Assembly: GCA_963837165.1 (NCBI GenBank)
Contig: CAWIMD010000002.1
Span: 1,426,001-1,490,000 of the forward strand
DNA from: JAENWD01 sp963837165
Lineage (GTDB): Bacteria; Acidobacteriota; Vicinamibacteria; Vicinamibacterales; JAENWD01
Direction: 5' to 3'
Length of the DNA stretch: 64,000 bases
Shown here: one piece after another, positions 9,629-16,938 of the stretch
Layout: every line of letters starts with the position of its first letter
Position numbering within the stretch: the first letter of the stretch is position 1
Notes under the pieces: generated by a model
Told to the model about the DNA's origin: nothing
The model's database searches: none
Seen by the model: only the letters and a program-made list of their open reading frames with translations
Translations under genes and position numbers: made by a program

Positions 9629-10531
9629 ATGAACCCATCAACCCCCACGTCGCGCCTCCCGCTCGTCGCGGCGGCCGTCCTCGGCCTGCTCGTCCAGTGT
9701 GCGTGCTCGAAAAGCGGCTCCGATACCGGACCCAGCCCGGTCCCCGGCCCGACGACCGGTCCCGGGCCCGTCGCCTACAGCGCCCTCGGCGCCAGCGACG
9801 CGGTCGGCGTCGGCTCGTCGGTTCCGTGCGCGCCGTTCACGCCGTGCGAGGACGGCAAGGGCTACGTGCCCGACATCGCGCGGAGCCTCAAGGCCGACGG
9901 GCACACCGTGACGCTGACGAACCTGGGGATCCCGGGGGCGGTTCTCGCACCCGCCACGCAGGCGCTGGGCATCAAGTACGGCCTTGGCACGCCGGCCAAC
10001 CTGCTGGCGCAGGAGGGCCCCTTCGTCCCCAGGGACACGACGCTGGTGACGATCTTTGCCGGCGGGAACGACACCAATACGGTCGGGACGGCGATCGATC
10101 GGGGCGAGGTGGACGCTGCCGGCGCGAACGCCTACATCGACCAGCAGGTGGCGGCGTTCCGGACCGACTACGCCTCGCTGCTCTCGGCCGTGCGCGGCCG
10201 CGCCCCCGGCGCCCGCGTCATCGTCCTGAACCTGCCGAACATGGCCGGGCTGCCCTACATGGCCGGCCGCTCGTCGCGCGACCGGCGGTGGGTGCAGCGG
10301 CTGGCAGTGGGGTTCAGCCAGGCCGCCAACGCGCTGGCCTCGTCCAGCGTCTTCGTCGTGGATCTGATGTGCGACGCGCGGAGCTACCAGAAGTCCAACT
10401 ACTCCTCCGACGGATTCCACCCGAACGACGCCGGCTACACCTACATCGCCGGCGAAGCGCTCGATGCCGCCGCGGCCACCGCGTGGGCGGCGCCGTCGGG
10501 CTCGTGCGCGCAGATGGATCTGGTGCGGTAG
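9629..10531 (+). CDS. SGNH/GDSL-family hydrolase, probably exported
   Basis: A 300-aa predicted esterase/lipase-like enzyme. A hydrophobic N-terminal signal segment (residues about 7-22) ends in Cys-containing QCACSK, possibly a lipoprotein anchor although the lipobox is poor. A Pro/Gly-rich spacer follows. SGNH blocks are visible: GASD for the catalytic serine (block I), the Gly-containing NLGIPGA (block II), GGNDTN (block III) and SDGFHPND with the catalytic Asp and His (block V). The substrate is unknown; relatives act on esters or acylated sugars. Start ATG 9629 is chosen because the longer frame reads through a repeat (caacccat units) with no coding character. It is divergent from the DUF349 gene. 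Confidence 0.85.
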   Translation: MNPSTPTSRLPLVAAAVLGLLVQCACSKSGSDTGPSPVPGPTTGPGPVAYSALGASDAVGVGSSVPCAPFTPCEDGKGYVPDIARSLKADGHTVTLTNLGIPGAVLAPATQALGIKYGLGTPANLLAQEGPFVPRDTTLVTIFAGGNDTNTVGTAIDRGEVDAAGANAYIDQQVAAFRTDYASLLSAVRGRAPGARVIVLNLPNMAGLPYMAGRSSRDRRWVQRLAVGFSQAANALASSSVFVVDLMCDARSYQKSNYSSDGFHPNDAGYTYIAGEALDAAAATAWAAPSGSCAQMDLVR

Positions 10532-10533
10532 CC

Positions 10534-10643
10534 AGTGGCCAGTGGCCAGTTGTCCGTTGTCAGTTGTCAGTTGTCAGCGTGACGGCGCGATCCAACTGAC
10601 TACTGACCACTGACTACTGACTACTGACTACTGACTACTACGC
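10534..10643. repeat. Heptamer arrays (cagttgt, ctactga)
   Basis: The gap between the SGNH and GNAT genes is filled by short arrays: cagtggc/cagttgt units followed by ctactga units. The period is 7 bp. No promoter or other gene was recognised. Confidence 0.8.
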
Positions 10644-10644
10644 T

Positions 10645-11139
10645 ATGCTCTACCGCATGAACGTGACCCTGCGCGCCGCGACGGCGGAAGACGTGCCGCT
10701 GGTGCTGCGTTTCATCCGCGAGCTGGCGAAATACGAGAAGCTGGAACACCTGGTGATCGCGACCGAAGACAGTCTGCGCGATCATCTGTTCGGGCGGCGG
10801 CCGATGGCGGAGGTCGTCCTGGCCGAGCGCGGCGGCGATGCGGTCGGCTTCGCGCTCTACTTCCCCAACTTCTCCACGTTCCTCGGCCGCCCGGGCTTGT
10901 ATCTCGAGGACCTGTTCGTGCGCGAGGACGTGCGCGGCGAGGGCATCGGCCGCCAGCTGCTCGCGCACCTGGCCGGCGTGGCCATCGCGCGTGGCTGGGG
11001 CCGCATGGAATGGGCCGTGCTCGACTGGAACGAGCCCGCGATTGGCTTCTACCGCCGGCTCGGCGCCTCGCTGCTCGAGGACTGGCGCATCTGCCGGCTG
11101 ACGGGCGACGCGCTCGTCGCATTGACCATTGACGATTGA
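10645..11139 (+). CDS. GNAT-family N-acetyltransferase
   Basis: A 164-aa acetyl-CoA-dependent acetyltransferase resembling spermidine/spermine (diamine) acetyltransferases. The acetyl-CoA pyrophosphate loop is visible as VRGEGIGRQLL (about residues 97-107), preceded by the LYLEDLFV strand, and the C-terminal NEPAIGFYRRLGA motif is typical of the family. The amine substrate is an inference. Start could be ATG 10645 or ATG 10657; neither has a good ribosome binding site. The last residues (ALTIDD) and the stop codon are written by the gattgac heptamer array, so the tail is probably not functional. Confidence 0.85.
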   Translation: MLYRMNVTLRAATAEDVPLVLRFIRELAKYEKLEHLVIATEDSLRDHLFGRRPMAEVVLAERGGDAVGFALYFPNFSTFLGRPGLYLEDLFVREDVRGEGIGRQLLAHLAGVAIARGWGRMEWAVLDWNEPAIGFYRRLGASLLEDWRICRLTGDALVALTIDD

Positions 11140-11190
11140 CGATTGACGATTGACCGCGTGCCCACGGACGGGGCCCAGAGGGCCACAGAG

Positions 11191-11231
11191 GGGGTCAGGC
11201 CCTGTTAAGAGATTTAACAGGGCCTGACCCC
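11191..11231. promoter_or_regulatory. 18-bp perfect inverted repeat in the parC leader
   Basis: Arms 11191-11208 (ggggtcaggccctgttaa) and 11214-11231 are exact reverse complements around a 5-nt loop. It ends 10 bp before the parC ATG and covers the place where a ribosome binding site would lie. It may be a dispersed palindromic element or a leader structure controlling parC translation; the sequence alone does not decide. Confidence 0.55.
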
Positions 11232-11241
11232 ACACGATGAA

Positions 11242-13665
11242 ATGGCGAAACGACGATCGGATTCAGACGAGCTCTCTCTCTGGGACCTCCCGCCGGCCGA
11301 CGACGGCGGGGGGGGCGCGGAGGGACCGCCCCGCGCCGGCGCCCCGCCCGGTGGCCCGGGCGAGTCCGCGATCCCGCTCCACGAGGCCGCGCAGGCCCGG
11401 TATCTCAACTACGCGCTCTCGGTCATCACCTCCCGCGCCCTGCCCGACGTCCGCGACGGCCTGAAGCCCGTGCAGCGCCGCATCCTGTTCACGATGTGGC
11501 AGCAGAACCTGACCGCCGACACCAAGCACCGCAAGTGCGCCAAGGTCGTCGGCGACGTGATGGGCGGCTACCACCCGCACGGCGATGCCGCCATCTACGA
11601 GACGCTCGTGCGCATGGCGCAGCCGTTCTCGCTGCGCGCGCCGCTGGTGGACGGCTCGGGCAACTTCGGCTCGCTCGACGGCGACGGCGCGGCCGCCATG
11701 CGTTACACCGAGTGCCGCCTGGCCCGCATCAGCGACGAGCTGCTCTCGGAGATCGACCAGGACACGGTGCCGTTCCGTCCCAACTACGACGGCACCCGCA
11801 CCGAGCCGGTCGTGCTGCCGGCGCGCCTGCCCAACCTGCTGCTGAACGGCGCCACCGGCATCGCGGTCGGCATGGCCACCAGCATCCCGCCGCACAACCT
11901 GGGCGAGATCCTGACGGCGCTGCTGCGCCTGATCGACAACCCGGACCTCACCACGGCGCAGCTCTGTCGCTGGGTGAAGGGGCCCGACTTCCCCACCGGC
12001 GGCCAGATCCTGAACTCGCCCGACGAGCTGAAGGAGATCTACCGCACGGGCTCGGGCGGGGTCCGGCTGCGCGGCACGTGGCAGACAGGCCCCGCCGGCC
12101 GCGGCGGGCAGACGCTCCACATCACGAGCCTGCCGTACATGGTGAACAAGGCCACGCTCGTCGAGCGCATCGCCGAGATCATCGAGTCGCGGAAGCTGCC
12201 GCCCCTCGTGGACGTCCGCGACATCTCGACCGACGACGTGCGGATCGAGCTGACGGTGAAGCGCGACGCGGACCCCAACCTGGTGATGGCGTATCTGTTC
12301 AGGAACACGCCGCTCCAGACCAGCGTGCCGGTGAACCTCACCTGCCTGGTCCCCACCGAGAACCCGGAGGTCGGCCGGCCCGAGCGGCTGGACCTGCACC
12401 AGATCCTCTGGTACTTCCTCCGCTTCCGCCTCGACGTGGTGACGGCGCGGCTGGAGCACGAGCTGGCGGCGCTCCGCAAGCGCCTTCACATCCTCGAGGG
12501 CTTCGAGAGGGTCTTCGACGCGCTCGACGAGATCCTGCGCATCATCCGCAAGTCCGACGGCAAGGCCGACGCGGCCGGCAAGATCATCGCGCGCTTCGGC
12601 CTCGACGCCGAGCAGACCGACGCGATCCTGGAGCTGAAGATCTACCGGCTGGCGCGCCTCGAGATCCTCGTCATCACCAACGAGCTCACCGAGAAGCGGC
12701 GCCGCGCGAAGCTGATTGCCAGCCTGCTCAGGAGCGAGCAGGACCGCTGGGACGTCGTGCGCGACGAGCTCGGCGCGCTGCTGAAGACCTACGGCGATCC
12801 GAAGAAGGACCCGCGCCGCAGCGAGATCGCCAGCGACGCCGGCGAGGTCGAGTTCTCCGAAGACGACTTCATCGTCGAGGAGGACAACGTGGTGATCGTG
12901 TCGCGCGACGGGTGGGTGAAGCGGCAGAAGGAAGTGCGCGACCTCTCCACGACGCGGCTGCGCGAGGGCGACTCGGCGCTGGCGGTTGTGGCCGGCAGCA
13001 CGCGCGCCACGGTGGTCTTCTTCTCCAACTTCGGCGTCGCCTACACCAGCCGCATCGTCGAGATCCCGGCGTCCACCGGCTACGGGGAGCCGATCCAGAA
13101 GCTGTTCAAGTTCCGCGACGGCGAGCGCATCGTCGGCGCGTTCAGCCTGGACCCGCGCGTGGCGCGCCGGATCACCGCGGCGAAGGAGGACGAGGTCCCG
13201 CCGCTGCACGCGCTGGCGGTGACGACCGATGGGTACAGCCTGCGGTTCGGCCTCGGCGCGCTGGTCGAGCCGAGCACGCGGGCGGGCCGGCGGTACGCCC
13301 GGCCGGCCGGCGACGCGCAGGTGGTCGGCGTGGCGCTCGTGACGGGCGCCGAGGTGGTGATCGCGGCCACCCGGGACGCGCGCGCGATGCTCTGCCGGGC
13401 CGACGAGGTCAACTACCTTTCCGGGCCGGGGCGGGGCGTGATCCTGATCAAGCTGCAGGCGGCCGACGACCAGGTGCTCGGGTTCGTGGCGTCCACCGGC
13501 GACCGCGACCTGCTGACCGTGGAGACGAGCCGCGGCGCCGAGCAGACGATCAGCACGGCGAAGTACGAGGTGACCGGCCGCGGCGGCAAGGGCCGCGAGC
13601 TGCTCCAGCGCGGCCAGTTCACGCGCGTCGTGCCGAGCGTGCCTGAGGTGCCGTCGCTGGAGTGA
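11242..13665 (+). CDS. parC: Type II topoisomerase subunit A, ParC/GyrA family
   Basis: An 807-aa subunit that cuts and rejoins DNA, pairing with the GHKL subunit encoded at 16939. The winged-helix region has DVMGGYHPHGDAAIYE; the catalytic tyrosine is Tyr155 in AMRYTECR. The coiled-coil tower spans about 395-500 and the C-terminal beta-pinwheel about 530-800. The quinolone-resistance region reads GDAAIYE, with Ala where E. coli GyrA has Ser83 and Glu at the Asp87 position. The last blade has GRGGKG, resembling a degenerate GyrA box, so gyrase-like activity cannot be excluded. ParC is the likelier name because the partner has ParE character. An N-terminal acidic, Gly/Pro-rich extension of about 45 residues is unusual. 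Confidence 0.9.
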   Translation: MAKRRSDSDELSLWDLPPADDGGGGAEGPPRAGAPPGGPGESAIPLHEAAQARYLNYALSVITSRALPDVRDGLKPVQRRILFTMWQQNLTADTKHRKCAKVVGDVMGGYHPHGDAAIYETLVRMAQPFSLRAPLVDGSGNFGSLDGDGAAAMRYTECRLARISDELLSEIDQDTVPFRPNYDGTRTEPVVLPARLPNLLLNGATGIAVGMATSIPPHNLGEILTALLRLIDNPDLTTAQLCRWVKGPDFPTGGQILNSPDELKEIYRTGSGGVRLRGTWQTGPAGRGGQTLHITSLPYMVNKATLVERIAEIIESRKLPPLVDVRDISTDDVRIELTVKRDADPNLVMAYLFRNTPLQTSVPVNLTCLVPTENPEVGRPERLDLHQILWYFLRFRLDVVTARLEHELAALRKRLHILEGFERVFDALDEILRIIRKSDGKADAAGKIIARFGLDAEQTDAILELKIYRLARLEILVITNELTEKRRRAKLIASLLRSEQDRWDVVRDELGALLKTYGDPKKDPRRSEIASDAGEVEFSEDDFIVEEDNVVIVSRDGWVKRQKEVRDLSTTRLREGDSALAVVAGSTRATVVFFSNFGVAYTSRIVEIPASTGYGEPIQKLFKFRDGERIVGAFSLDPRVARRITAAKEDEVPPLHALAVTTDGYSLRFGLGALVEPSTRAGRRYARPAGDAQVVGVALVTGAEVVIAATRDARAMLCRADEVNYLSGPGRGVILIKLQAADDQVLGFVASTGDRDLLTVETSRGAEQTISTAKYEVTGRGGKGRELLQRGQFTRVVPSVPEVPSLE

Positions 13666-14290
13666 GCGCCTCGGCGCGGAGCCCAGCCGGCCGCGCCTCG
13701 CGCGAACCAGTCGGCTCGCGCGAGCTCTTCAATCGTCAACGCGATCGCCTCGCGCGGGTCCTGCCATCCGCGCCGTTGCGCGGGGCATGGTTCCGCGCCC
13801 TGTCAGGGCCGTCACCCGCGCCGTCCGCGGGCGCAACTGCACCGCGCACCCGGCCCCTCGCACGCACCCGGCATCCCGCACGCACCCGGCACCCAGCACC
13901 CGGCACCCAGCACTCGGCCCGTTCGCGCCTCCCCGTCCGGCGTCACCCGCGCTCGGGTTGCGGCGCGTCGAGCTCGCAAGCGTTCGCGTGTAGCGCAGAC
14001 CTTTAGGTCTGCCCGCGCGGCAGTTGGCAGGCCTGAAGGCCTGCGCTACATCCCCAGCCCCCAGATCCCCAGATCCCCAGATCCCCAGCCCCCAGCTCCC
14101 CAGCCCCCAGATCCCCAGATCCCCAGATCCCCAGATCCCCAGCCCCCAGCTCCCCAGCCCCCAGATCCCCAGATCCCCAGATCCCCAGATCCCCAGATCC
14201 CCAGATCCCCAGATCCCCAGATCCCCAGATCCCCAGATCCCCAGATCCCCAGATCCCCAGATCCCCAGATCCCCAGATCCCCAGCGCCGT
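13666..14290. repeat. Long repeat-filled gap: mosaic repeats and octamer array
   Basis: No coding gene is supported. 13690-13760 is a diverged copy of part of the mosaic element at 27,180-27,310. 13862-13917 is a cccagca/cccggca heptamer array. 13991-14046 is an inverted pair of the gcgcaggccttcaggcctgc palindrome element. 14050-14285 is a long ccccagat octamer array with cccagccc variants. The array is not CRISPR: there are no unique spacers. It ends at a candidate promoter for the NYN gene. Confidence 0.85.
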
Positions 14291-14291
14291 G

Positions 14292-14300
14292 TGCTATACT
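14292..14300 (+). promoter_or_regulatory. Candidate extended -10 promoter for NYN gene
   Basis: tgctatact matches an extended -10 (TGn followed by TATACT) just after the octamer array and about 150 bp upstream of the NYN start. The -35 position falls inside the array and shows no consensus. This is pattern recognition only. Confidence 0.35.
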
Positions 14301-14450
14301 CCAGCCATTAGACGTGTGCGGTGCCCGGCCAACGCCCGGCAGACGCGCCCGTTCCGTGCGCTACGGTCCGTGCCCCGACGGCACGCTCCCCGCTGAGGCG
14401 GGTCGATCCGACCGGTGGCGCGTGACACCCCCCATGGACCAGGACTTTTT

Positions 14451-15992
14451 GTGACAGACCCCCGATTGAAGATTGCTGTATTCATCGATTTCGACAACAT
14501 CGAGATCGGCGTCAAGACCACCCTCAACACCCAGTTCGACATCGGCGTCGTCCTCGAGGCGATCAAGGAGCGCGGCGAGGTCGTGACCAAGATCGCCTAC
14601 AGCGACTGGAAGCGCGCCGGCGACTACAGCCGCCAGCTCTCGCAGCATGCCATCCGCATGGTGCAGCGCAACCTCACGCCCGGCGGCGACAAGAACGGCG
14701 CCGACATCAACCTGGCCCTCGACGCGCTGGAGATGGCCTTCACCCACGACCACATCAACGCCTTCGTGATCGTCGGCGGCGACAGCGACTTCATCACGCT
14801 GGTCGAGAAGCTGAAACAGTACGACAAGAAGGTGTTCGTCGTCGGCGGCCGGCAGTTCACGAGCCTCGTGATGCAGAAGAACTGCCACGAGTTCGTCGCC
14901 TACGAGAACCTGGCGGGCAGCACCAGGCGCAGCAGCACGGGGAGCCGCACCCGCTCCGGCCCCTCGCACCAGGTCACCGACGTGGACAAGGCGCTGCCGC
15001 TCGTCAAGCGCGCGCTCAAGGTGCTCTCCGACCGCGAGGTGACGCCGCAGCTCGGGCTGCTGAAGAGCACGCTGCTGCAGCTCGACTCGACGTTCTCCGA
15101 GCGGAGCTACGGCGCGAGCACGTTCCGCGACTTCATCGAGAAGGTCGCCGAGGGCGGCCTCGTCACGCTGAAGCAGGCGGGCAGGAGCGTACTGGTGGAG
15201 CTGGCGGATTCGGCCGCCGCCGAGAGCGTGCCCGACTCGGTGGCCGGCGCCGATACGACCGGTGGTGGCGAGGCCGCCGACAGCCACGCCGCCGAGATCG
15301 AGGCGCGCGTTCGATCGGGCCGTGAGGAGGGCGACGAGCGCAGCGAGGAGCGGCGGCCCGAGCCGACGGCCGACCAGCTCGACGCCGTGCGGGTGGCAGC
15401 CGGCATCTTCGCGCGCGCGCGTCAGACGCCGCGCTGGCCGATGTACATCCGCCAGATCCGGCAGTTCCTCCGCAACGCGGACGAGTCGTTCGACGAGCGC
15501 AAGTTCGGCTTCACCGGCATCGTCGAGTTCCTGCGGGCGTGCCAGCGGGAAGGCCTGCTCCGCCTGGAGCGCGACCGCCAGGGCGTGCTGCGCGTGTTCG
15601 CGGGGCCGTCGTTCGGACAGCCCGCGGCGGAGCCGGGCACCGCGTCTCCCGGCGCCGCACCGGGAACGGAGGCCGAGCCCCTGGAGCAGCCGGCCGGACA
15701 GCCTGTCGAGCCCGTCGAGGTCGAGGTGGCCGCCGCGCCGCATCGGCGCTTCACGCGCATCACCGACGAACAGCCGCCGGTCATCGACGCCACGCCGGTC
15801 GAGGTCAGGCCGCTCTCGGAGGACGACCTCAGTGTCGGCCCGGGCAACGACTTCCACTCGAGCGGTGAGGCGGCCCTCATCCGGCGCGGCCGCGTGCGGA
15901 AGACCGCCCGGCCGGCGACGCGGAAGACCGCCGCGGCGCCGAAGACCCCGCGCCCGCGCGCGCCGCGCAAGACGACGAAGCCAAAGGTGTAG
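14451..15992 (+). CDS. NYN/LabA-like PIN-fold domain protein with LOTUS (OST-HTH) domains
   Basis: About 513 aa. The N-terminal NYN domain (residues about 5-160) is of the LabA/TIGR00288 type. It has the acidic residues of a PIN-fold nuclease: IDFDNIE near 12-18, DKNGADINLALDAL, and VGGDSDF near 108. A first OST-HTH/LOTUS-like module follows at about 175-255 and a second at about 310-390, with an Arg/Lys/Pro/Ala-rich basic tail suited to nucleic-acid binding. NYN-LOTUS proteins are thought to act on RNA; the target is unknown. The start is GTG 14451, with accaggac upstream; GTG 14415 is possible. It lies between parC and parE, co-directional with both. Confidence 0.85.
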   Translation: MTDPRLKIAVFIDFDNIEIGVKTTLNTQFDIGVVLEAIKERGEVVTKIAYSDWKRAGDYSRQLSQHAIRMVQRNLTPGGDKNGADINLALDALEMAFTHDHINAFVIVGGDSDFITLVEKLKQYDKKVFVVGGRQFTSLVMQKNCHEFVAYENLAGSTRRSSTGSRTRSGPSHQVTDVDKALPLVKRALKVLSDREVTPQLGLLKSTLLQLDSTFSERSYGASTFRDFIEKVAEGGLVTLKQAGRSVLVELADSAAAESVPDSVAGADTTGGGEAADSHAAEIEARVRSGREEGDERSEERRPEPTADQLDAVRVAAGIFARARQTPRWPMYIRQIRQFLRNADESFDERKFGFTGIVEFLRACQREGLLRLERDRQGVLRVFAGPSFGQPAAEPGTASPGAAPGTEAEPLEQPAGQPVEPVEVEVAAAPHRRFTRITDEQPPVIDATPVEVRPLSEDDLSVGPGNDFHSSGEAALIRRGRVRKTARPATRKTAAAPKTPRPRAPRKTTKPKV

Positions 15993-16235
15993 CGATCACA
16001 GGGGCTGCCGCGCGGCCTGCCGCTCGGCGCGCAGCGCCGCCAGCCTCGGTCACGCCCTCCACCGTGCGTTCAGGGATTGCCATTCGGCGGCCACCAGTGC
16101 AGTCTACAGGGGCGTGCCGGGCCTCATGTAGCGCAGGCCTTCAGGCCTGCCAACGCGCGCGCCTGGCCTCATGTAGCGCAGGCCTTCAGGCCTGCCAACT
16201 GGCGCGCCATGCGCTTTTGGATGCCGGAGCCCTCC
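15993..16235. repeat. Gap with two direct copies of a palindromic repeat
   Basis: Two copies of tgtagcgcaggccttcaggcc.. lie at about 16131-16160 and 16172-16200, separated by 41 bp. Each contains an imperfect palindrome (gcaggcct ttc aggcctgc type). Read in frame they would add VAQAFRPAN twice to the next gene, which is why a downstream start was chosen. Confidence 0.8.
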
Positions 16236-16862
16236 ATGACCCGACGTCTGACGATCGTGACGATGATGGCGGCGGCGGCCGTGACGGTGCTGGCCGCGCA
16301 GCAGCGCGATCCCGAGCAGTACGCCCGGATGCTCGAGAGCCGCGAGCGCGTCGAGCACATGGAGGTGGAGCGGGTGGCCGCCTCGCTCGGGCTGGCCCCG
16401 GGTCAGACCGTGGCCGACCTCGGGTCCGGCTCGGGCCTGTTCACCCGGCCGCTGGCGCGCGAGGTGGCGCCGGGCGGCATCGCCTATGCCGTGGACATCG
16501 ACCCGAAGCTGCTGGAGATCGTCCGGCGCTCGGCCGACGAGGCGGGAATCACGAACATCCGCACCGTCGACGCCGCACCGAACGACCCGCAGCTGCCGGC
16601 GCCCGTCGATCTGATCTTCATCTGCGACGCGTTCCACCACCTGCCCGACAAGCCGGCGTACGCGAGGACGCTGGCGCGGTACGTGAAGCCGGGCGGCCGC
16701 GTCGCGGTGATCGACTTCGCCTCCCACTGGCCGCCCGGCCACGAGGCGATGCAGTACACGGTGGGCGACCTCGACGGCTGGATGACCGCGGCAGGCTTCG
16801 CGCGGCGACAGTCGTTCGACTTCCCGCAGGACAGCTTCTTCGTGATCTACAGCAAGCAGTAG
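16236..16862 (+). CDS. Class I SAM methyltransferase with an N-terminal signal peptide
   Basis: A 208-aa protein. From ATG 16236 the N-terminus is a typical signal peptide (MTRRLTIVTMMAAAAVTVLAA, here quoted in part as MTRRLTIVTMMAAAA), followed by a complete Rossmann methyltransferase fold. The SAM motif VADLGSGSGLFTRPL lies near residues 70-84, with acidic VDID after the next strand and a motif IV-like DLIFICDAFHH. A SAM-using enzyme predicted to be exported is odd because SAM is cytoplasmic; the hydrophobic segment may instead be an anchor. The substrate is unknown. The longer frame from 16077 runs through repeat DNA and was rejected. It sits 76 bp upstream of parE. Confidence 0.8.
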   Translation: MTRRLTIVTMMAAAAVTVLAAQQRDPEQYARMLESRERVEHMEVERVAASLGLAPGQTVADLGSGSGLFTRPLAREVAPGGIAYAVDIDPKLLEIVRRSADEAGITNIRTVDAAPNDPQLPAPVDLIFICDAFHHLPDKPAYARTLARYVKPGGRVAVIDFASHWPPGHEAMQYTVGDLDGWMTAAGFARRQSFDFPQDSFFVIYSKQ

Positions 16863-16886
16863 GCAGTAGGCAGTAGGCAGTAGCAG
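16860..16886. repeat. Heptamer array (ggcagta)n
   Basis: Tandem ggcagta units begin at the stop codon of the methyltransferase gene (TAG is part of the array) and end before the parE leader. It is the reverse-strand form of the ctactgc family. Confidence 0.8.
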
Positions 16887-16938
16887 CAGGCGGTGCACCT
16901 TCCGCACCAGACACTTCGTAGTACCATCATCCCCCGGC

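Noticed and set aside
9435..9641. 70-residue N-terminal extension of the DUF349 protein
   Set aside because: Lies in the divergent promoter region with no conserved character; MSILDRF at 9434 is a typical start.
14050..14285. Long regular repeat that could suggest a CRISPR array
   Set aside because: The ccccagat units are contiguous with no unique spacers, and no cas genes are present.
16077..16235. N-terminal extension of the exported methyltransferase
   Set aside because: It is encoded by two copies of the palindromic repeat (VAQAFRPAN twice); the signal-peptide start at 16236 is more natural.
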